A stretch of DNA of 15,100 nucleotides, from contig WELB01000037.1 of NCBI GenBank assembly GCA_009602725.1, forward strand, positions 347,620 through 362,719. The letters are read 5' to 3'. Made by a program: the position numbers and the translations under genes. This document shows, piece after piece, positions 8,949 through 15,100 of the stretch (position 1 is the stretch's first letter; each line of letters starts with the position of its first letter). The notes below the pieces were generated by a model. That model was not told the DNA's origin. It worked only from the letters and a program-made list of their open reading frames with translations, and made no database searches. The DNA comes from Spirogloea muscicola (taxonomy: Eukaryota; Streptophyta; Zygnematophyceae; Spirogloeales; Spirogloeaceae).

Positions 8949-9543
8949 TAAGCAGATAGAAAAGCAAGTTGGACTTGCAATGAGTGACAAAAGTGGGAGG
9001 AATTGCGCAGATTATAACGTATCTGATGAAGTAGGAAAATATGATGCTGGTCAAGGCATGTTCCAGATAACTCGCTGATCAGAATGCAAGGCTGGATGAA
9101 GTAGCCTATGACATCAGCAGGATTTCTCCGCAGCATAATGCTAGCTGCCAATGGACCCGTGTATAATTCTCTTTCCAAACAATGCACATCAATTTTTCTA
9201 CTAAGCTAAGTGCACTATCGTAGCTTGGCACCACTGCAAAGTGGACACAGGCCTACAACCCTACACCAACAGCACGACCTTATTCCTAATGAACATGATG
9301 TGGGCACTCACACGGGTACGGTGACAAGGGAAGAAGTGACATTATGCTAGCAACCGCAGCGCAGACTAGAAGTACAACCTAACAACTCGCCCTCACACAC
9401 CACGCAACATCTGGCCACTGTTAGCCAAGTATACGCTCCGATCCTCGGCGGAGGTTGAAAGGGAGGAGGCTCGGAGCATCTAGCCACGAACACACTGCAG
9501 GGATCTCAAGTGCACATACTATCGCAACATGTGCACTGCTACT

Positions 9544-9806
9544 TCAGTCCTCCTCCTCAGAATCAGACACAGGCTCGCCGTTCTTCTTCTTCATCGCCCT
9601 GATTCTCTCGCGCTTCTTCTTCTCCTTGGCGCTCAATGCTTTCTTTTTCTCAGCGATCTTAACGGTGTTGCCAAACTGGTCAAGTGTCTCCTCCTCCCGC
9701 TTCCACTCCAACTTCTGGGCCGCCACCACAGCAGCTGGCTGACCTTTTGGCGTAAGTGTGCCGTTGGCAACTATCCATGTCTCAGGGCACAGAGCGGAGC
9801 TGAATT
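9544..9806 (-). other. eEF3 C-terminal exon with basic/acidic tail
   Basis: After acceptor TTTGTGCAG the exon completes [17 protein letters not shown] and then encodes [39 protein letters not shown], a Lys/Arg-rich helix ([13 protein letters not shown]) and the end SDSEEED before the stop. Fungal eEF3 has a similar basic tail that promotes ribosome binding and an acidic end. The order is retained here although the sequence diverges. Confidence 0.93.
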
Positions 9807-12800
9807 CTGCACAAATGCAATACGTACTTGCAGGGGTGAGAGCTCGTTCTTGATGCTACTGTGATACAATCTTCACTACAGCGGCTACATACACCATAAA
9901 ATGCACATCTCTGACTCATGTAAGCCCAGATTGCCTCACATGGGAATGAGCAGCTTACCACTGTTATGGGTGATCATCACAACACCACCTCCATACTCCT
10001 TGATGGCATTCGCCAGCGCCCCCAAAGAGTCCCGATCCAAGTAGTTGGTGGGCTCATCCAGGATCAGCATGTGGGGCTGGTTCCACATGGCTGCAGCAAG
10101 TACTACCTTGACCTTTTGTCCACCCGAGAGGCCGCGAACGCGGTTGTGAGTACCAAACTCGGGCTCAATGCCAAAGTCCAGCAGGTGCTTCTCGATGTTG
10201 GCAACCGTAAGCGGGCGCGTGAAAAGGCCAGACTTGGCTGCCTCCTTCGCATCTATCTCGTTCACCATCTTCACAAAGCCCATCTCCTCGAGCTTGTCGC
10301 GGGTGAGCCACGAGTTGTCATCAGAGTGCAGGCCAACCCACTGGACCTCGTACTCGTAACTCTTCTTCAGCTTGCGGCGACCAAGAAGCTTCTCAACAAT
10401 CTTTTTCTTGCCGTCATGCACCTGCTGCGCCTGCATCTTCTTCTCTTCTTCCTCGGTCACCTTCCGCGACACCTTGCCAACCTCCTCGCGGTCTTCACCT
10501 GAGGCATACCGCCACTGAATGTACTGGTTTGCTGTCATGTCCAAGTGCTGCTCCAGATGGTGGAAGGCGTGCTGCGCGACGTAAGCCATTCGCAAATTGG
10601 GGTGCTTCCACACAGTGCCCGAGCTGGGCTCCATCTCCCCTGTAAGCAGCTTGATCATGGTGGACTTTCCAGCGCCATTGGCACCTACGACGGCCACTCT
10701 GGAGTTCAGGCTGCACATAATAGTGACGCCAGACAGCACCTCCTTGGTTGTGCCAGGGTAGGTGAACGAGTTGTTGTACATCTTCAAGATTGCGCGGTCC
10801 TTGCTCTTGACGCCCTCCAGGAAACCGGGCTCTGGGAACTTAAACTTCATCTCGGCAGCGCCGAGCTCGTAGTAAGAGCGCGCCTCTGGCTTCACCTTCA
10901 CAAATTCAGAGAGGTTGCCCTGCAAGACAGTAGTGGGACCTCATGTGAGCAAGCATGGTCAGTGTGATCAATGCAATGCAAGACAGTGTGAACAATGACC
11001 AATGTCACAAAGACATGCGTATTAGAAATGTTATGATATGTAGGGCAATATGACATTTCTTTTTAAATACAACTCACCCTGTAGTGCTTCAGCTTCAAGT
11101 TCTCATAGTGGATGATGTCGGTGCAGACATTGTCCAGGAAGCCAGAGTCGTGGGATACGACCATGCTCGTCACATCGGGCAGGTTGGTCAGGTAATTCTC
11201 CAACCAGGCTACATTGGTGACGTCCAAATGGTTTGTGGGCTCATCCAATAGCATGATATCAGCCTTCATCAACATGGCCCGAGCTGCAGGCATCCAATCC
11301 AAATGTTTCCACTGGTCAGCTAAGGTACCGAAGCAACACCATATATGCAGCAAAACTGCAACAGGCATGATGTGGCGATAGTAGCCATGCAAGATGCAGT
11401 TGATCTGTGACTGCAAACAGGTCATTGGTTATCCACTGACCAAGGGCCAACTTCATCTTCCATCCACCAGACAGAGAAGCGACTGGAGCCTTCAGCATCT
11501 CCTCTGTGAACCCAACACTGGCAAGCACACTCTCGACATGGCCATGGGCAGGATGAGTGGCATCTGCACAAGAGATCGTCGCATGTCAGAGCAAACGATT
11601 GTTGTGCAGCCAAAGGTATCCTGCTCCAAATCAGACATGAATGACACATTGAACAACAAAAGTGCCTGAGTGATATACAAGGGCAGCAAATCAAGGCATA
11701 CCCTGCAGCGCGGAATCATGGAGGATGAACTCCAGCACGGGTGTGTCAGCCTCAGATGCATCAATGTCATGCTCCACGTACACCGTGCGCAGCTCCTCCT
11801 TGGGGGGGAAGCCCTCCAGCTGGCCATTGGCAATGGCTCTCATGAGAGTGGACTTTCCAGAGCCATTGGCACCGCAGAGACCGTATCGCCGCCCCCTCTT
11901 GAGGTGCAAGCGGGCATTGTTCAGCAGAATCTTGCCACCTGTAATACACCTCAACCAAACATGCTTCAGGCCTAAATCTGAGGTACATTTGAGTGAACCC
12001 ATGATAGATATCAGCGCCCTGCACCAAGCGAATTATCAAAGATGCAGCCTTCTCAATCTGAAGTCAGAGCACGTACCATAAGCAAGGGAGAACTCGCAGT
12101 TGCAGAGGTCAGGAGCAGGGTCCTCGTCAACCTCAACCACCTTCTCCCTGGCCTCCTCCACGCACAGAGCCAGGAAAGCGCTGCTGACAACCTCGATATC
12201 ACCCTTCTTGATGACTGGCGCCAAGTATGGAGCAATAACCTGATCAGTCAAACGTGTTACTCTTAACATTCAGATTGCGTCTCAAGGCCCATCTAGTGGC
12301 ACCTAAAACATTCCATTGCCACAAATAGAGTATCACAACGCTTGCATATACAGCTTGCTGAAAGAATTTCTCCTTACCTCATCCCTCCAGGTGCCAATCT
12401 CAAAGCTCTTGGCTGCAATCAAGGTCGCGCACAAAGACGACACATACTCCAGCGTCCGTATTTGGGACTGGTCAACCTCCTCTTTGGTGCTGGACTTGAT
12501 AACTTCCTTGAGCGTTGACAGAACCACCGCCTCATCGACAGGCTTGGGCGCAGTGAACTTGCCCTCGCCTCCCACACGAACGAGTGTGGCATGGGCCTTG
12601 GCTGCCACCTGCCTACACTCAGGATCAGACACCTCCTTGCTCATCTTCTCCAAGCCAGGGAGGAGCTTTGGCAGGAAGGGGGCGGCGTCTGCGGGGTTGT
12701 CCACAAGCTGCAAGACACCAAAGGCAACTTCTTTGCCTGGTCAATCACAAGACCCCAGAGGTGGCTAGACTCCATAGCCCAAGGTGCTACAACATTCTGT

Positions 12801-14485
12801 CTTCCAGGAAAACAACACACGTTGATGGATTAGGCTCACCTTGCTCATGTTGTCAATGATGACAGCTGTCTTTCTCTTAATAGCGACAGCGCGCTCATTC
12901 ATGCCTCTGGCCAACAGGGGCACCATGATTGACAGGGTTGGGGCTTCCACAGTCTGTTTATCAAGCAGTAGACAACCCATCAGATTGTCTGATGTATGAG
13001 GGACAAATCACTTGTGTGATTTTGCACAAATTTGTCTTGACTGCTGCCAATACACTGACATTTTGCTACAGTTTTCCCTTGTTTAATAGTGAGTGAGAGA
13101 ACACTTGATCATAGCCTCTCTCTACATATATCAGCAACCTCTTCTGAGGCCTTCTATTCTGTTACAGCACATCCTATCCTCTTCATCATGTACGTGGTAT
13201 CAAATTGCTGCAAAAAGTCATTCTTACGTAGAAGACATACCTGAACAAAAGTGGTTGCAGAGAGCTTGTGCACACACTCAGGAACCTCAGCAGGCCTAGC
13301 AATACAGCTGATAACAGCAGGGATGAAGGGGTCAATGTCCTTATTCCCAACGACACTAGTGACAGCCTTCATGGCAACAACAGCTGCCGTTGTGACCTGC
13401 TCCTTCGTATCGTGGAAGCACTCAGAGACAACAGGAACGATCTCAGGCAGGCAAGCTGCCAATTGCCGGGGGGCGTTCTTTGACAGGAGATCCAGGAGCT
13501 CAAGTGCAAGGGATTTTTGCTGCCACGACTTGGTGTACTCCATGTTCTCAAGAAGGACAGGAACCACAATCTTGGTAGCATGTGGAGAGATAATGTCAAA
13601 TAGCTTGGTCACAGCAGAGTTTGCCAAAGTCTGCACGGGCTTCGACTGCACACGCCAACATACCGACTTCTAATGAGAAGCTAAAAGCAGCACATGCTCA
13701 GACAATTGAAGGCCACATCGCTGACTGGACACGCACAATCCCATATATCCTTTACCGATGCTCACTTCCTGAGATACTGCTGACTGGACACACATCACAA
13801 AAGATATCCTATACAGATGCTCACTTCCTGTGATAACTGGTGTATAATACTGATACAAGCAGTCAGATGGTGTGCGTACCTTGTCACCAAGGCGTTCCAT
13901 CAACTTAGGCAGTATGGGCACAACATAGGCCTCGCAGTCGCGCTTGCTCTCGCCCTCAAGAAGACTGACAACAGCCTGCAGAGCTCCCTCGCGAGCCACA
14001 GCCGACTTCTTATCCTCAGTAGCAGCCGTCAACTTCTCCAGGAGTCCATAAGCCTTCACAAGCCATGAACAGGGAAGGCATGTGAGAAACCGTCGGCAAC
14101 AATTACAGCTGCAGCTACAAGACAGGTGTCTAACATGTGATGTTCTTAATGTTTTCTTTATATGAACTTGGCCAATGAAGTGCATGCAGTAGCAGAAGAA
14201 CAGCACCAGCAAGCAAAAGCCCATGTGCATGTTCAACTCACACATGTTAGGCCATTCTCAGGTCATTAGCAAGGGTCACAGCCACTACGAGCACGGAATT
14301 GCCCGCCTCACCTTAAGAACTCCGGAACCATGGTCTGTGACAAGCACAGCAAGTTCGCCAGCTGCGGCCTTCTTGTCCTCTGCAGCCTTGCTCGTCAGAA
14401 GCTTCTCCAACAAGGCACTCACCAACTTGCTCTCCTCACTTTCTACAGCAGAAGGAGCCTGCACAGCCGGGGCCTCCTCGGCCAT
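9544..14485 (-). CDS. eEF3: Translation elongation factor 3 (eEF3), complete, ABC-F ATPase, 1049 aa in 11 exons
   Basis: Cytosolic ribosome-associated ATPase; in fungi eEF3 is needed each elongation cycle and aids E-site tRNA release and late translocation. Exons in order: 14485-14312, 14053-13880, 13645-13241, 12953-12840, 12707-12378, 12239-12077, 11938-11702, 11563-11441, 11283-11078, 10919-9959, 9806-9544. They total 3150 bases, close to the 1044 aa of the yeast protein. Residues 1-~440 are HEAT repeats; ABC1 has GANGSGKST (476-484), LSGGW (563-567) and [10 protein letters not shown] (585-594); ABC2 has GANGAGKST (721-729), LSGGQ (906-910), [10 protein letters not shown] and THNS. A chromodomain-like insert lies at ~825-857, and the tail is Lys-rich then acidic. 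All ten introns are GT-AG and close in frame. The start sits in a strong GCCATGGC context. Confidence 0.97.
9959..10919 (-). other. eEF3 ATP-binding cassette 2 with chromodomain-like insert (exon 10)
   Basis: The largest exon encodes [19 protein letters not shown], then the beta core with Walker [10 protein letters not shown] at 10685-10659, [13 protein letters not shown], a charged helical arm, and a chromodomain-like insert at about 10372-10275 ([19 protein letters not shown]). [15 protein letters not shown] with the signature at 10130-10116, [17 protein letters not shown] and MITHNS follow. The insert is specific to eEF3 among ABC-F proteins and in yeast reaches toward the L1 stalk/E site. 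It is about 16 residues shorter here than I recall for the yeast form. Confidence 0.95.
11078..12119 (-). other. eEF3 ATP-binding cassette 1 (exons 6-9)
   Basis: The segment starts at [19 protein letters not shown]. Walker [18 protein letters not shown] is at 11873-11847 and continues from there, [10 protein letters not shown] follows, signature [13 protein letters not shown] is split between exons 11563-11441 and 11283-11078 after LAL, and [14 protein letters not shown] plus [12 protein letters not shown] close the cassette. The codon split after LAL (G at the exon end, CT at the next start) restores the Ala expected in the family. The Cys of the fungal P-loop (GPNGCGKST) is Ser here, which keeps the P-loop consensus. 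Confidence 0.95.
12090..14485 (-). other. eEF3 N-terminal HEAT-repeat region (exons 1-6)
   Basis: Exons 1-5 and most of exon 6 encode paired amphipathic helices. Examples are [77 protein letters not shown] and [15 protein letters not shown]. These match the fungal eEF3 HEAT array, which contacts the 40S subunit and 5S rRNA region. Before the first such helix there is a short Ala/Glu/Ser-rich N-terminus. The first two exons happen to be the same length (174 bases, 58 codons each), and both introns after them are phase 0. Confidence 0.92.
13720..13837. repeat. 59-base tandem duplication in eEF3 intron 2
   Basis: Two head-to-tail copies, about 13720-13778 and 13779-13837, align without gaps at period 59. 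Shared blocks include CTGACTGGACAC at 13721/13780 and GATGCTCACTTCCTG at 13757/13816, with about a dozen mismatches between. It lies wholly inside intron 13646-13879, so it does not change the protein. No further clear copy follows on either side. Confidence 0.8.
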
Positions 14486-14836
14486 GGCTGGCGGCCTTGA
14501 ATGAAAAGACTCCGACAGCGCAGAGCTTCTGCAAGAATTGAAGGCGAGTCACGATGAGTGGAGGAACGCACAAAAAGCAGCACTTGCCAGGGTCTGATTT
14601 CAGAAAGCGCCAAATCAAAGCCCAAGGTGGAAAGGCCCATGACAAATAGAGAGACGACAGTGGCCTCTGACAGTGAGCGAGTCGGAACATAACGCTGATA
14701 GTACGGGTGTTCACAGCAACAACCGCAGCAAAGACTCCGACACTTATACACTTTGCAGAACTTGCACTGCATGCTCCTCGCAGAGCCCTAGAGCACTCCA
14801 GACCAAAGACTCTGGTGCAAGGGCAGAGATCCTGAA
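14486..14836. promoter_or_regulatory. Putative bidirectional promoter and 5' leaders
   Basis: These 351 bases separate the eEF3 start (minus) from a candidate divergent start at 14837 (plus). A TATA-like string covers 14743-14750: the minus strand reads TATAAG at 14748-14743 and the plus strand reads TATACA at 14745-14750. If used, the eEF3 leader would be roughly 230 bases and the plus leader about 60. On the minus strand an acceptor-like CAATTCTTGCAG ends at 14529, 43 bases before the eEF3 ATG, so a 5' UTR intron is possible, but I found no convincing donor. Confidence 0.4.
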
Positions 14837-15100
14837 ATGAACTCCGAAGGACGACCTCCTGACACCACCGAGACAAAGGGGAAACGGGATCTCACAGGAG
14901 GAGGACGGGGCAGTGGTGCAGGGAAGCGGCAGTCTTCGCAGCAGCGCTGGGGCAAGCGTGGGCAGCACCCGCAGGAGCGGCCGCAAGGGGGCGCGCCCGC
15001 AGCGGCGGCTACGAAGGGACGCCGAGGCGGCGGCGGCGGCGGCAGCAGCGGCGGCGGCGGCCCCGCGCTGGTGGGTGATTGGTCGACGGATGCACAGCAG
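14837..15100 (+). CDS. Candidate 5' end of a divergent gene, Arg/Gly/Gln-rich, runs off the window
   Basis: From the ATG at 14837 a frame of 88 codons stays open to the last base; the nearest upstream in-frame stop is TAG at 14789-14791 and there is no earlier ATG in frame. It starts MNSEGRPPDTTETKGKRDL and is then low-complexity: Gly/Arg, Gln/Arg (KRQSSQQRWGKRGQHPQERP), Ala, and a Gly/Ser run, before PALVGDWSTDAQQ at the edge. Such composition suggests a disordered, possibly RNA-binding N-terminus, but no domain is visible and I do not recognise the protein. GC content rises sharply after about 14900, as in the exons of the two main genes. It could instead be a GC-rich leader. Confidence 0.4.
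   Translation, partial: MNSEGRPPDTTETKGKRDLTGGGRGSGAGKRQSSQQRWGKRGQHPQERPQGGAPAAAATKGRRGGGGGGSSGGGGPALVGDWSTDAQQ

Larger units (their letters stand above)
8626..9543. other. Convergent intergenic region holding both 3' UTRs
   Basis: These 918 bases lie between the SWR1 stop and the eEF3 stop. They are AT-richer than the exons. Short open frames on the minus strand here have no recognisable domain and lie in the expected eEF3 3' UTR. No tRNA, hairpin-rich element or mobile element is seen. Only one TGTAA poly(A) motif for each strand was found, at 8944-8948 (plus) and 8914-8918 (minus). Confidence 0.7.

Noticed and set aside
8799-9187. Two short minus-strand open frames between the convergent genes
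   Set aside because: They lie in the expected eEF3 3' UTR or beyond it, have no domain and AT-rich non-coding-like composition.
9455-10967. Plus-strand open frames opposite the last eEF3 exons
   Set aside because: They are antisense to strongly conserved eEF3 coding sequence with its ABC motifs; no similarity or structure of their own.
10921-10988. Eleven-base direct repeat TGCAAGACAGT next to the exon 10 acceptor of eEF3
   Set aside because: Too short and isolated to call an element or target-site duplication; likely chance.
13670-13879. Open extension of eEF3 exon 2 into intron 2 (about 70 codons)
   Set aside because: The donor AAG/GTACGC and acceptor GTGTGCAG close in frame and match family continuity, and the extension contains the tandem repeat; it is an intron open by chance.
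1-15100. Prokaryotic-type systems, CRISPR arrays, transposons, phage genes
   Set aside because: No spaced identical repeats, transposase or integrase motifs, inverted terminal repeats or operon-like packing seen on either strand; the intron-rich genes are nuclear eukaryotic.

Overview
This is nuclear DNA of a green plant-lineage microbe, most likely a chlorophyte green alga (Trebouxiophyceae such as Chlorella or Coccomyxa relatives would fit). The signs are GC-rich exons split by many short, AT-richer introns of about 110-400 bases, UGUAA-type poly(A) motifs, and a plant-type SWR1 remodeler lying beside a eukaryotic elongation factor 3, a factor first known from fungi but also present in green algae. 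I see no bacterial operons, phage genes, CRISPR arrays, transposons or tRNA/rRNA genes.

Layout. Positions 1-8625 on the plus strand hold the 3' part of a SWR1/PIE1/SRCAP-family Snf2 ATPase, with about 12 exons and about 1985 residues inside the window; its N-terminus with the expected HSA domain lies before position 1. Positions 9544-14485 on the minus strand hold a complete eEF3 gene of 11 exons encoding 1049 residues. The two genes converge, with 918 bases between their stop codons and one candidate poly(A) motif for each strand about 30 bases apart. At 14486-14836 lies a short putative bidirectional promoter. From 14837 to the right edge an open frame, rich in Arg, Gly and Gln, may be the start of a divergent plus-strand gene.

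The two main genes are unrelated housekeeping functions: H2A.Z deposition into chromatin, and ATP-driven support of translation elongation. Nothing suggests they act together. All splice junctions given here were worked out by hand from frame continuity and family conservation. In eEF3 every junction closes in frame on GT-AG sites. In SWR1 ten of eleven junctions close in frame, three of them only with GC-AG introns, and the first junction (about 97 to 207) is uncertain.

No previously undescribed multi-gene system is visible. The points worth a second look are the GC-AG introns in SWR1, its two copies of an acidic N-terminal motif and two very long homopurine Glu-coding tracts, a possible stop-bearing cassette exon inside the helicase motif VI intron, a 59-base tandem duplication in an eEF3 intron, overlapping upstream reading frames before eEF3, and the unknown gene at the right edge.
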